DNA of 26,731 nt, taken from positions 1 to 26,731 of the IMG/VR virus record IMGVR_UViG_3300030098_006179; one strand, 5' to 3'. The translations under genes and the position numbers were made by a program. Shown in pieces: positions 1-6,630 of this stretch. Under the pieces are notes generated by a model. The model saw only the letters and a program-made list of their open reading frames with translations, was not told the origin of the DNA and ran no database searches. Within the stretch, counting starts at the first letter, position 1. Each line of letters starts with the position of its first letter. The stretch is from a virus.

Positions 1-618
1 AATATCTTGGATGCGTTGGAGCAATTAGGCGTAAAACTACCCACAATTCACGCCTTCAAAATTAAACAGAAGGATAAGGTTGTTAACAAAGACAACTGGA
101 CAAGCGTTTGGGATTGGGCTGAAGCAAAGCTCAAAGAGCAAATTGATGCTAAAAATCTCAAGCAAATGTATGTTGACCGTGAATACGCATTAAAGTTTTC
201 CCAAAGGAATAACGATCACGACATTGAATTGTGTAGCTACTTCTATGATTGGTTAGAAAAGCCTTCATACACTCAAGTGCGAGCCAAATTGGTTAACACT
301 GACTCTAGCTTGTTTGTTGAATTTGCAGACAAGTTCCGAGACATGATGCTGGTTGGCAAGAAAAGCTACGTTGACAGTCTCCGCGAGGTTTCCAAGCAAC
401 TTAATCAACCATTAGACTTCAAAGATATTAAGCCTAGTGCTGATCTGGTTAAGTTAGCAAAGAAAATGCTCAAACGCTACGGTATGCTAGAAACTGTAAA
501 CAGCAACAACTGGGCGTGGAATGATAGGCCAGAGTTCCAAAAGACTCTCACCAATTATGTAAACGTCATTGACGTATGCACAATAGCTAAAGACAAACTT
601 CCGACCAAGGTTTTGTAG
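1..618 (+). CDS. Hypothetical protein, 5' truncated by window edge
   Basis: The frame is open from base 1 (first codons read N-I-L-D) and ends at TAG 616-618, so the gene most likely begins outside the window; the TTG at 7 has no promoter or ribosome binding site visible before it. The visible 205 residues are soluble, rich in Lys and aromatic residues, with no signal peptide or membrane segment. I do not recognise the family. A strong terminator follows 21 nt after the stop, so this is the last gene of a unit that enters from the left. Confidence 0.75.
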   Translation, partial: NILDALEQLGVKLPTIHAFKIKQKDKVVNKDNWTSVWDWAEAKLKEQIDAKNLKQMYVDREYALKFSQRNNDHDIELCSYFYDWLEKPSYTQVRAKLVNTDSSLFVEFADKFRDMMLVGKKSYVDSLREVSKQLNQPLDFKDIKPSADLVKLAKKMLKRYGMLETVNSNNWAWNDRPEFQKTLTNYVNVIDVCTIAKDKLPTKVL

Positions 619-639
619 GTTTAACCTTGGTTGGTAACG

Positions 640-675
640 GGGGTTCCTCGCCCATGTGACGGGGAACCCCTTTAT
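640..675 (+). terminator. Rho-independent terminator
   Basis: GGGGTTCC (640-647) pairs with GGAACCCC (663-670), extended by wobble pairs to about 11 bp, followed by TTTATT. It closes the truncated first gene. Confidence 0.85.
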
Positions 676-737
676 TAAAACAAATGAGTTTTTTTAAAAT
701 TAAATATAAATGAAGGATAAATTAGCTTATCCTTTCT

Positions 738-766
738 TTGACAAGAAAGAATTTTTAAATTATTAT
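738..766 (+). promoter_or_regulatory. Sigma-70-like promoter
   Basis: TTGACA (738-743), 17 bp, TATTAT (761-766). The next ATG (778) is 11 nt after the -10 box, leaving a leader of only about 5 nt and no Shine-Dalgarno site. Confidence 0.8.
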
Positions 767-777
767 ATTATATCGCC

Positions 778-1104
778 ATGAATGAAGAAAAATTAAATCC
801 AATGTTGTCTTACGATAAAGAACAAAAAAAACCAATACTTCTAAATGATGAAGCAATGTTTGCTTGTGTTAATTATATTAAAGACAAAACAAAAGCAGAA
901 GTTAATTTTGATGCGGATGAACTATTCTATGAATACATGGCAACAGAGGGATATGACCAACCATCACAAGAAGAAGTTAATGAGTTTGTATGGAAAATGG
1001 TAGAAGAATGTAGTCAACTAGAAGAAGAAGAATTAGAACCTTTACCCAAGATTATGATAGAGAAGGCTGGAGGAGATGTGAGTGATACTCCAATGGGATG
1101 TTAA
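778..1104 (+). CDS. Acidic hypothetical protein
   Basis: 108 residues, strongly acidic with a Glu-rich stretch near residues 78-88 and a C-terminal Cys. No recognisable motif, signal peptide or membrane segment. The start is fixed by the near-consensus promoter ending 11 nt upstream. It is a single-gene unit: the next gene has its own promoter at 1113. The family is not recognised. Confidence 0.75.
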   Translation: MNEEKLNPMLSYDKEQKKPILLNDEAMFACVNYIKDKTKAEVNFDADELFYEYMATEGYDQPSQEEVNEFVWKMVEECSQLEEEELEPLPKIMIEKAGGDVSDTPMGC

Positions 1105-1112
1105 AAAAGTGC

Positions 1113-1141
1113 TTGCATAGAAATTAAAATTAAACTAGAAT
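1113..1141 (+). promoter_or_regulatory. Sigma-70-like promoter
   Basis: TTGCAT (1113-1118), 17 bp, TAGAAT (1136-1141). The preceding bases AAAAAAGTGCTTGCA recur before the promoter at 3956, so the two promoters are related. Unlike most promoters here, it leaves room for a ribosome binding site (AGAGGA 1152-1157). Confidence 0.75.
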
Positions 1142-1163
1142 AAAAAAAGTAAGAGGAAAGAAT

Positions 1164-2033
1164 ATGATACCTTATATCTTAACAGACAATAGCCTGACCG
1201 TTGTGATTGACGGCAAGGCTGAAACAATGGCAAGTTCCCATCCATCTTGGGCATTAGCCAACGAAGCACTAGCGTCCGAAAATTGGGATGAGCTAGGGAA
1301 GTTATTTGACGTACAAACGGCAGTTGCCAATTACGTTGATGAAGAAACGGGCATTGAAGTGCGAGACGGTGCTATCTACTACGAAGGTGAAGTGGTTCAC
1401 AATCTGGTTGTAGACAAGGTTCTGGACTTTATGAGCAAGAATCTACCGTTCAAGCCTCTTTTGAGGTTTCTTGTGAAACTGATGGACAATCCATCCCGCC
1501 GTTCTGTGGATGAATTGTATAGGTTCCTAGAGCATAAAAGTATGCCCATCACCCCAGAAGGCAATTTTCTTGCCTACAAGGGTGTTAACAATGAACACAA
1601 GGACTTTTACTCTGGCAAGTTTGACAACTCTGTTGGACAAGTTCTTGAAATGCGCCGAAACAGTGTGTGTGACGATGCCAACATTGGATGCTCTTATGGG
1701 TTCCACGCTGGTACATACGAGTACGCTAAAGGCTACGCCAGTGGAGGTGGATACCTCATGGTAGTAGAAATTGATCCAAGTGACGTTGTGAGCGTTCCTC
1801 ACGATTGTGACTGTCAGAAGTTGCGTACTGCCAAATATACTGTTGTGGGCGAGTACGAGCATATTGACGCTCCACCAATGGACGATACGTTCACTGACGA
1901 GTGGTACGACTATGACGATGAGGACATAGACGATGATGCTCCCGAATATGGTGCGGGATGGGACGCTGGCTACAAGCAAGCCAAGAAAGACATTCTGGAT
2001 ACCATTGACCCAGACAATCTGCATAACAACTGA
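1164..2033 (+). CDS. rIIB-like protein
   Basis: 289 residues. The middle (about 105-230) carries the block I associate with phage rIIB-like proteins: FLEHKSMPIT then GNFLAYKGV (134-141 region), SGKFDNSVGQVLEMRR (150-165), CSYGFHAGTYEYAKGYA (176-192) and DVVSVPHDCDCQKLR (207-221). T4 rIIB is an early membrane-associated protein linked to lysis timing and superinfection; the biochemical role of the family is unknown. The last 55 residues form a very acidic tail (runs of D/E around 241-262). ATG 1164 is preceded by AGAGGA at 6 nt spacing. Own promoter before it and a strong terminator after it make this a monocistronic unit. Family call fairly firm, function inferred. Confidence 0.75.
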   Translation: MIPYILTDNSLTVVIDGKAETMASSHPSWALANEALASENWDELGKLFDVQTAVANYVDEETGIEVRDGAIYYEGEVVHNLVVDKVLDFMSKNLPFKPLLRFLVKLMDNPSRRSVDELYRFLEHKSMPITPEGNFLAYKGVNNEHKDFYSGKFDNSVGQVLEMRRNSVCDDANIGCSYGFHAGTYEYAKGYASGGGYLMVVEIDPSDVVSVPHDCDCQKLRTAKYTVVGEYEHIDAPPMDDTFTDEWYDYDDEDIDDDAPEYGAGWDAGYKQAKKDILDTIDPDNLHNN

Positions 2034-2047
2034 TATGTAGGTATCAT

Positions 2048-2094
2048 CCCCTGCCAAGGCAACATTTACGCATAAAGCCTTGGCGGGGGTTTTT
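2048..2094 (+). terminator. Rho-independent terminator
   Basis: Arms 2048-2060 and 2077-2089 form 13 bp (one G-U), GC-rich, followed by TTTTT. Closes the rIIB-like gene. Confidence 0.9.
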
Positions 2095-2128
2095 ATTTAA
2101 ACTAAAGCAAATTATTTAAAATTTTAAA

Positions 2129-2338
2129 ATGGCAAACAAAAAAAAATACATTGTAGCAAAGAAAAAAGGAACTAATTTATCTCTTGGCATCATGGGTGCA
2201 ACAACTGTTGAACAAGCAAAAAAGAGAATGAAAAACAACAATTTACCCGCCGAAGATTATACATACAAAATCAAACAATATACTTGCGATCATTTAGGAG
2301 AGCAGGAAAGTCATGTTAGTGGAGGTATAAATGAATAA
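2129..2338 (+). CDS. Small basic hypothetical protein
   Basis: 69 residues with a Lys-rich N terminus (MANKKKYIVAKKK). No family recognised; the pattern 'ATTVEQAKKRM' suggests one amphipathic helix. No clear promoter or Shine-Dalgarno site before ATG 2129. Its stop overlaps the next start by 8 nt (ATGAATAA), so the two are translationally coupled. Confidence 0.65.
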   Translation: MANKKKYIVAKKKGTNLSLGIMGATTVEQAKKRMKNNNLPAEDYTYKIKQYTCDHLGEQESHVSGGINE

Positions 2339-2504
2339 GAATCAATACTGGATGAAAATTAGATACAATCACGATGGACAAGAGCGTTGGGAGCTTACGA
2401 AGGGTCAATTTGCCAATGAACATTCAGTTCTCAGAGCGTATGAAGCAAGAGGCAAATCATTAAATTATACTATACTAGAAACCAAACCATACAAGACTAA
2501 TTAA
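2331..2504 (+). CDS. Small hypothetical protein
   Basis: 57 residues (MNKNQYWMKIRY...), soluble, not recognised. The start is well supported: GGAGGT at 2321-2326 is a full Shine-Dalgarno site 4 nt before ATG, inside the end of the upstream gene. The same ending (GINE-stop) and junction GGTATAAATGAATAA occur again at 4483-4500. Confidence 0.65.
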   Translation: MNKNQYWMKIRYNHDGQERWELTKGQFANEHSVLRAYEARGKSLNYTILETKPYKTN

Positions 2505-2506
2505 TT

Positions 2507-2680
2507 ATGAGAAACTACGACATCATTAAAAAAGTATTTGAGATTACCCAGATTGACGAAGAAGTAAAGCCTTGGGACTATGAGGAGATAGCACAAGAAA
2601 AGCTCAAAGAGATTGAGGAATTGATTGCTGATGAACGCCCTCAAATTACTGGCCCCAAATTTAAAAAAATTAAAAATTAA
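2507..2680 (+). CDS. Small charged hypothetical protein
   Basis: 57 residues (MRNYDIIKKVF...), predicted mostly helical, rich in Glu and Lys, ending in a basic tail. Starts 2 nt after the upstream stop and ends 2 nt before tRNA-Leu, so probably co-transcribed with both tRNAs. Family not recognised. Confidence 0.6.
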   Translation: MRNYDIIKKVFEITQIDEEVKPWDYEEIAQEKLKEIEELIADERPQITGPKFKKIKN

Positions 2681-2682
2681 AA

Positions 2683-2769
2683 GGGGAAGTGGTGGAATTG
2701 GCAGACACAACAGACTTAAAATCTGTCGAGCATTAGCTCATGCGGGTTCAAGTCCCGCCTTCCCTACCA
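2683..2769 (+). tRNA. tRNA-Leu(UAA)
   Basis: 87 nt with encoded CCA. Acceptor GGGGAAG pairs with CTTCCCT (one G-U); anticodon loop CTTAAAA gives UAA; long variable arm as in class II tRNAs; T arm GCGGG-TTCAAGT-CCCGC. UUA/UUG are used often in the AT-rich late genes of this phage. Confidence 0.95.
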
Positions 2770-2771
2770 AA

Positions 2772-2848
2772 TGGCCCGTAGCTCAATCGGTTAGAGCAGG
2801 GAACTCATAATTCCAAGGTTTAGGGTTCAAGTCCCTACGGGCCAACCA
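2772..2848 (+). tRNA. tRNA-Met(CAU), elongator type
   Basis: 77 nt with encoded CCA, 2 nt after tRNA-Leu. Acceptor TGGCCCG/CGGGCCA, D stem GCTC/GAGC, anticodon loop CTCATAA (CAU), T arm TAGGG/CCCTA. The 1-72 pair is U-A, so it is not an initiator. Anticodon stem has a G27-A43 mismatch. It could instead read AUA as tRNA-Ile2 if the host lysidine synthetase modifies C34; sequence alone does not decide. Confidence 0.9.
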
Positions 2849-2881
2849 ATTTAATATAGTTCCCTTATTCTAGTTATGAAT

Positions 2882-2915
2882 GACCCCTTTATTTATTTAT
2901 AGAGGGGTTCTTTTT
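2882..2915 (+). terminator. Rho-independent terminator after the tRNAs
   Basis: Arms 2882-2892 and 2899-2909 (ACCCC/GGGGT core, 11 bp with wobbles) followed by CTTTTT. Confidence 0.85.
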
Positions 2916-3170
2916 AATTTATTTTAAAAAAACACAATACACGACCTGTAATGATGTATGATATAGGGTGAAATATAGCTATTAATGGCCCCAAATTGCT
3001 GTATAAGAGGAGATATAGTATATTATAGTATGAGTGTGGTGAAGTGTATTAAAGTGTGTGATAATGGGTTAAAGGGTATGCCAAAAATTTATATTTATGT
3101 CAACTAATACTTTTTAATTCTTTTTTATTTATATTTAAATGTATATTTATGTGGAAGTGTATATTTCTAT
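2916..3170. other. AT-rich stretch without a convincing gene
   Basis: Low-complexity AT-rich DNA with many TATA-like boxes. The only candidate is a 25-codon frame at 3030-3107 (MSVVKCIKV...) just after TATTAT (3021-3026); too short to assert. Confidence 0.4.
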
Positions 3171-3512
3171 ATGGGAAAAGATAACAGAATAACAAAAAAA
3201 AGTAAATTCAAAACCACTAAAGGTGTTGAATATAAAGTATTGTTTAGAAAGCCAAATGCAAGATGGTTTGATGATGCAGATGGTTATTGTCAAGACCCAA
3301 ATTCAGAAAATCCAAAAATACTTGTTAATCCTTATTTAACAGATCAAAGTGAATTAAATACAATAATACATGAAATAGGTCATGCTTTCTTCTGGGATAA
3401 AACTGAAAAAGAAATAGCACAATTTGCTAATACTTGCAGCCGAATTTTATATGAAAGAGGGTTTGCTCATAATACAAAGAGAAACCCCCAAAGAAAAAAA
3501 AGAAATAAATAA
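3171..3512 (+). CDS. Small HExxH putative zinc metallopeptidase
   Basis: 113 residues. The active-site signature is HEIGH (H67, E68, H71), placed in an amphipathic helix, with E81 ten residues on as a plausible third zinc ligand. This is the arrangement of zincin metallopeptidases such as the ImmA/IrrE or SprT-like groups, though no single family fits clearly. N terminus is basic and the C-terminal 15 residues are almost all Lys, Arg and Asn, suggesting nucleic-acid contact. Starts at ATG 3171 with no Shine-Dalgarno site. Substrate unknown; proteolytic activity is inferred from the motif only. Confidence 0.7.
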   Translation: MGKDNRITKKSKFKTTKGVEYKVLFRKPNARWFDDADGYCQDPNSENPKILVNPYLTDQSELNTIIHEIGHAFFWDKTEKEIAQFANTCSRILYERGFAHNTKRNPQRKKRNK

Positions 3513-3641
3513 TTATTTAAAATCTGAAATTTTGTGTGATTTTTTCCGAAATATTAATTGACTATTTTCTAAATATATTATATAATTAAATTATATTATT
3601 TAAAATCTGCAATTTTGTCTGATATAATCCGAAATAATAAT
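3512..3641 (+). repeat. Pair of imperfect 47-nt direct repeats
   Basis: Copies at 3512-3558 and 3595-3641, about 85 percent identical by eye, both starting ATTATTTAAAATCTG and sharing TCCGAAATA near the end. A consensus promoter (3558-3586) lies exactly between them, so the second copy is the mRNA leader of the next gene. The second copy ends at the start codon 3640. Confidence 0.75.
3558..3586 (+). promoter_or_regulatory. Consensus sigma-70 promoter
   Basis: TTGACT (3558-3563), 17 bp, TATAAT (3581-3586). Predicted start near 3593, giving a leader of about 47 nt that coincides with the second direct repeat. Confidence 0.85.
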
Positions 3642-3831
3642 GAAAAAGAAAAACTTGTCATTAAAAGAAATACATCAATACCTCATTGATAATAATTACT
3701 TTCATTATAATGAAGATTATTTAATAAAAAAAGGAATAATTTTAAAGAAAGAAAGTAATAAAGAAAAGCCCGCCAGTTTGCCAGAAAAGTCCCAAATATT
3801 ATCGCCCAATGGCGAAATATACTGGAAATAA
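3640..3831 (+). CDS. Small basic hypothetical protein
   Basis: 63 residues, Lys-rich and Asn-rich at the N terminus, ending SPNGEIYWK. Family not recognised. Single gene between its own promoter and terminator, with a repeat as leader. Confidence 0.6.
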   Translation: MKKKNLSLKEIHQYLIDNNYFHYNEDYLIKKGIILKKESNKEKPASLPEKSQILSPNGEIYWK

Positions 3832-3844
3832 ACCCCTCTATTTT

Positions 3845-3866
3845 TGACCCATTTTGGGTCATTTTT
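3845..3866 (+). terminator. Rho-independent terminator
   Basis: TGACCC (3845-3850) and GGGTCA (3856-3861) with a 5-nt loop, then TTTTT. Confidence 0.75.
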
Positions 3867-3955
3867 GTTTATTATAATTATTTAATTGTAAAAAACACTA
3901 ATTTTTAAAAATTTTTTTAAATTTTAGCTTCATCGAAAAAAAATAAAAAAAGTGC

Positions 3956-3984
3956 TTGCACTGAATTTAAACCAATAGTAGTAT
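3956..3984 (+). promoter_or_regulatory. Sigma-70-like promoter
   Basis: TTGCAC (3956-3961), 17 bp, TAGTAT (3979-3984), 10 nt before ATG 3995. Shares its upstream A-tract and GTGCTTGCA with the promoter at 1113. Confidence 0.8.
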
Positions 3985-3994
3985 TAGGGAAGTT

Positions 3995-4255
3995 ATGAAA
4001 CAGAAAAAGCCACGCAAAGTAGGAAGCGGCAGAAAGAAGGGTAGCTACTCCTTTATTAGAGTGAAGTTATCTGATCTTCAAGAACGCTTTAAAGATTCAG
4101 CGGAGATTGTAGTATCCCGCAAGTGGGCTGAAGGTAACGGGTTACAAGGACAGGCGTTTGTTGCTAATGCACAAGCGATGGAAGCAGTAACCAGCAAGCC
4201 GACAGCGCAACCAGAGGACACCGCGCCAGTTGATATGGAATTAACCGAGTGGTAG
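3995..4255 (+). CDS. Small protein with basic N terminus
   Basis: 86 residues. Residues 1-17 are strongly basic (KQKKPRKVGSGRKKG), the rest is mixed with an Ala/Thr/Pro-rich acidic tail. It could bind nucleic acid through the N terminus; no family recognised. Promoter fixes the start. Confidence 0.65.
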   Translation: MKQKKPRKVGSGRKKGSYSFIRVKLSDLQERFKDSAEIVVSRKWAEGNGLQGQAFVANAQAMEAVTSKPTAQPEDTAPVDMELTEW

Positions 4256-4269
4256 GTGTATAATATAAT

Positions 4270-4500
4270 ATGAGCACTGCAAAGAGATATAATCTTGCTT
4301 ATAATTATGTTTTTGAAAAACAAGCACAATGGAAAAAGGAATTAATAATACAAGGTGAGGGGCAATCTTACGATAGGGTGTGGGGAGACTTCATAAAAGA
4401 AACATTAAGACTAGCAGAATCAGATAAAGAAATTGAAATAGTTAAAAGTAATTATAAAGAATTAAAAAATAAATTAACCCCTTCAGGTATAAATGAATAA
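4270..4500 (+). CDS. Small helical hypothetical protein
   Basis: 76 residues, charged and probably all-helical. TATAAT at 4259-4264 lies 5 nt before ATG, so the mRNA may be leaderless, though no good -35 box is visible. Overlaps the next gene by 8 nt through ATGAATAA, preceded by AGGT. The ending SGINE matches the junction at 2321-2338. Confidence 0.6.
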   Translation: MSTAKRYNLAYNYVFEKQAQWKKELIIQGEGQSYDRVWGDFIKETLRLAESDKEIEIVKSNYKELKNKLTPSGINE

Positions 4501-4702
4501 TAATAATAAAGAAAAGAAAAAAGTAGTGAAAGACTACCGTTATTGGCAAAAACATAAAGTAGTTTTTGAAGAACTGTTTTGGAGCTTGGATGCAGAAGTG
4601 CGTCAGAACATTGCAGATAATCCTTATTGTAAAGAAGCCAAGAGCTTTGAAAAGAAATTAGAAAGAGAAGTTTTAAAAAAATTAGAGTTGACTACTGTTT
4701 AA
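4493..4702 (+). CDS. Small charged hypothetical protein
   Basis: 69 residues, starts MNNNNKEKKK, rich in Lys and Glu, with aromatic residues in the middle (DYRYWQKHKVVFEELFW). Translationally coupled to the upstream gene. The promoter of the next gene overlaps its last codons. Confidence 0.6.
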   Translation: MNNNNKEKKKVVKDYRYWQKHKVVFEELFWSLDAEVRQNIADNPYCKEAKSFEKKLEREVLKKLELTTV

Positions 4703-4716
4703 ATTTAACCTAGTAT
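4688..4716 (+). promoter_or_regulatory. Sigma-70-like promoter, leaderless type
   Basis: TTGACT (4688-4693), 17 bp, TAGTAT (4711-4716), then TAGGAC and ATG 4723. Start of transcription expected at or next to the A of ATG. Confidence 0.85.
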
Positions 4717-4722
4717 TAGGAC

Positions 4723-5670
4723 ATGGCAAAGAACAAACCTACATTGTTTGCTGATGTTGTTGGACAAAACGCTGCGAAACGCCGCATGACCTTCTATCAG
4801 CAATGTTACACCAAGAGCGGCATGATGCCAAACTCCATGATTGTTGCCCAAAAGGGTGGCGGCAAGACGTTTATGGCAAAAGCACTTGGTCAACACCTAA
4901 TGCGCGAAGGCGAGGCAAAGGCCAAACCATTCTTGGAGATCAACTGCGCGTCACTCAAGAACATCCGTCAATTCTTCAACAACGTGGTTATTCCACACAT
5001 GATTGACAAGGATATTACAATCTTGTTTGACGAAGCCAGCGAGCTTCCCAAGGACATGGAGATGGGTCTACTCACGATCCTCAACCCCAACAAGAATCAC
5101 CGCAACGAGTTTGCTGTTGATGATTACGTTGTGGATTTTGATTTCCGTAGACACACGTTTATGTTTGCTACGTCCGAGCCACACAAAGTTTTCCATGCTC
5201 TCATGGACAGGCTTGACCGCATTGACTTGGAAGAATATAACAACGATGAGCTTGGTGAGATTGTCTCACGCAACCTTCCCGATGTAAAGTTTGAGGACGA
5301 TGTGCTTAAAGATGTTTCCAGTGTGCTGCGTGGCAACGCCCGTGCTGCTCAAAAGATGGCAAACAACATTGAGATGTTCAACGGTACAGAGGGTAGCTTC
5401 ACCCGCAAGTTGTGGAATGAGTTAAGCAAGACTCTGGGCATTCTGCCAATGGGCTTGAACCGCATTGAGGTACAGGTACTCCGTGCGCTTGCAGAAGCAG
5501 GAGAGTGTAGCCTCACCAACCTTGCTGCCAAGACAGGCATGACTGCTGACTCTTTGCGGCGTGACTTTGAGATGTATTTGCAAAAGATGAACCTCATGCA
5601 GATAGACCGTACCGGACGTAGCATTACTGCCAAGGGTAGACAATATCTGGAGGTGTACGATGCAGCCTAA
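4723..5670 (+). CDS. AAA+ ATPase, RuvB-like branch-migration helicase
   Basis: 315 residues, close to RuvB length. N-terminal DVVGQ (11-15) resembles the RuvB 'IGQ' box; Walker A AQKGGGKT (42-49); Walker B ILFDEA (100-105); sensor 1 around FATSEP (148-153); arginine-finger candidates R163/R166 in MDRLDRIDL; sensor 2 RGNAR (203-207), comparable to RGTPR of RuvB. Residues about 240-310 fit the C-terminal winged helix of RuvB (GLNRIEVQVLRAL... LAAKTGM). RuvB drives Holliday junction migration; here the partner RuvA is not seen, so it may use host RuvA or act in another remodelling step of phage recombination or replication. Family call by motif; specific role inferred. The next gene starts inside its last codons. 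Confidence 0.8.
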   Translation: MAKNKPTLFADVVGQNAAKRRMTFYQQCYTKSGMMPNSMIVAQKGGGKTFMAKALGQHLMREGEAKAKPFLEINCASLKNIRQFFNNVVIPHMIDKDITILFDEASELPKDMEMGLLTILNPNKNHRNEFAVDDYVVDFDFRRHTFMFATSEPHKVFHALMDRLDRIDLEEYNNDELGEIVSRNLPDVKFEDDVLKDVSSVLRGNARAAQKMANNIEMFNGTEGSFTRKLWNELSKTLGILPMGLNRIEVQVLRALAEAGECSLTNLAAKTGMTADSLRRDFEMYLQKMNLMQIDRTGRSITAKGRQYLEVYDAA

Positions 5671-6043
5671 AGCACAGGCTTCCCCTGACTTCCTCAAACT
5701 CCAAAAGAGAATGAAGGAGGTCAGGGTGGGAGAGTGGGTTTCCATCTCCAAGAAAATACAAAATAAATATTCTAATCTTGAAATAGATCAAATAACTAGA
5801 ATGAGAAGTGATGATGATTTTTCAGAGTATAGAGCAATATCTGGAGATTATTTGTTAAATATAAAAACCTTTGTTAACTATGTCTCTATGAGTATTGGAG
5901 AATCAGAATATGAAGTTGATAGTTATATAGATGTGGTTGGTGCTTTGAATGTAGAAAATAAGGTAATAAGTATATGGGAGATAATATTTTGGTTGAATTG
6001 GGATATTAAACATTATGATGATAAATATTTGGATTTTGAATAA
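5660..6043 (+). CDS. Hypothetical protein coupled to the RuvB-like gene
   Basis: 127 residues, acidic, with many Tyr, Trp and Ile; no membrane segment strong enough to call. Overlaps the RuvB-like gene by 11 nt and has a good ribosome binding site (GGAGGT 5649-5654, 5 nt before ATG). The base composition turns AT-rich after about 5760, unlike the gene before it. Family not recognised. Confidence 0.7.
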   Translation: MQPKAQASPDFLKLQKRMKEVRVGEWVSISKKIQNKYSNLEIDQITRMRSDDDFSEYRAISGDYLLNIKTFVNYVSMSIGESEYEVDSYIDVVGALNVENKVISIWEIIFWLNWDIKHYDDKYLDFE

Positions 6044-6057
6044 ATAGTTTGTATAAT
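6029..6057 (+). promoter_or_regulatory. Promoter of a putative small RNA
   Basis: TTGGAT (6029-6034), 17 bp, TATAAT (6052-6057). No start codon with a usable frame follows before the terminator at 6164. Confidence 0.75.
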
Positions 6058-6063
6058 AGAGGA

Positions 6064-6203
6064 AGTAGATAGAATAGAGTCTGGGGAGAATCCAGAACGG
6101 GGTTTAGTTCTACCTTCATTGAACACTATCTCAAGGTGAGTAGAAACCTCCTCTACCATCAAGGTGCTGCGCCTTTCCTTTCAGGCGCGGCACTTTCTTT
6201 TTT
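6064..6203 (+). ncRNA. Candidate small RNA, about 140 nt
   Basis: Bounded by a consensus promoter (-10 at 6052-6057) and a strong terminator: GTGCTGCGCC (6164-6173) pairs with GGCGCGGCAC (6184-6193), followed by TTTCTTTTTTT. Internal hairpins are visible: TCTGG/CCAGA near 6080-6095, AGAAC/GTTCT near 6094-6111, and CTATCTCA/TGAGTAG near 6126-6142. TAGAGG near 6057-6062 can pair with CCTCTA at 6150-6155. No coding frame fits. Could be a regulatory RNA or a 6S-like decoy; the family is not recognised. Confidence 0.6.
6164..6203 (+). terminator. Rho-independent terminator of the small RNA
   Basis: 10-bp stem (one G-U) with a 10-nt pyrimidine-rich loop and a long T tract. Confidence 0.88.
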
Positions 6204-6260
6204 GCCCAAATAAGTAGGACTTTTGAAATAAGCCCAAATAAGCAGGGTTGCCCAAATAAA
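6204..6260. repeat. Three GCCCAAATAAG repeats
   Basis: GCCCAAATAAG at 6204-6214 and 6232-6242, and GCCCAAATAAA at 6250-6260, followed by further TAAATAAG units and an AT-rich run to about 6340. No gene here. Confidence 0.6.
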
Positions 6261-6343
6261 GCTAAATAAGTTAAATAAGAGTAGTAGTATATATAATATA
6301 GAATAGAATAATTATAATAAATTTTTAAAAGTTTTATATTGTT

Positions 6344-6382
6344 TTTTTGGCACGGGATTTGCAGCCCGCCCCGTGCCAAAAA
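6344..6382. repeat. 39-bp repeat hairpin, copy 1
   Basis: TTTTTGGCACG, 17-nt centre containing GCAGC, CGTGCCAAAAA. First of seven copies with identical length. Followed by GCAAG, as in copies 4, 6 and 7. Confidence 0.85.
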
Positions 6383-6455
6383 GCAAGCCAAAAAGATTTT
6401 CGTAAAAACGGCGAATTTCGCACCGGAGAAAACACCCCTTTTGACGAAAACTTTT

Positions 6456-6563
6456 GAGCGGCAAAATCCTTTGACGATCAAAAAACCCCCATAATGATCG
6501 GCAAAACGGTTTGTCAATCACAAATGATCGGCAAACAATTAGGCCAATTAATCGCGCTTAATT
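6456..6563. repeat. Iteron-like repeats and palindrome, possible origin element
   Basis: GAGCGGCAAAA at 6456-6466, GATCGGCAAAA at 6496-6506 and GATCGGCAAAC at 6526-6536, the last two within AATGATCGGCAAA repeats exactly 30 bp apart. TTTGACGA units lie between them, and AATTAA-TCGCGC-TTAATT (6546-6563) is palindromic. The adjacent 6260-6345 is AT-rich. This resembles a replication origin or a protein-binding array; it is not proven. Together with the upstream small RNA and hairpin it fills the gene-free 6044-6645. Confidence 0.4.
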
Positions 6564-6601
6564 AAGGTAATTATTTTTTTGCATTAAATGTCATTTTCTT
6601 C

Positions 6602-6630
6602 TTGTCGGGAATCTAAAACTAGTCTACTAT
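6602..6630 (+). promoter_or_regulatory. Sigma-70-like promoter
   Basis: TTGTCG (6602-6607), 17 bp, TACTAT (6625-6630), 15 nt before ATG 6646. Confidence 0.65.

Noticed and set aside
1527-2057. Long minus-strand frame over the rIIB-like gene
   Set aside because: Shadow of the rIIB-like coding sequence; no promoter or start signal, composition unlike a protein here.
5422-5751. Minus-strand frames over the RuvB-like gene
   Set aside because: Antisense to a clear AAA+ protein; no start signals.
6063-6160. glnA-type glutamine riboswitch because of GGAAGTAG
   Set aside because: Only that short string matches; order of the other conserved parts does not fit and no gene follows.
6204-6260. CRISPR array
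   Set aside because: Repeats are 11 nt with uneven spacing and no cas genes.
6131-6521. Minus-strand frames over the gene-free 6131-6521 region
   Set aside because: They cross the terminator, repeat hairpin and iteron-like repeats; translation is low-complexity and no promoter or start signal is seen.
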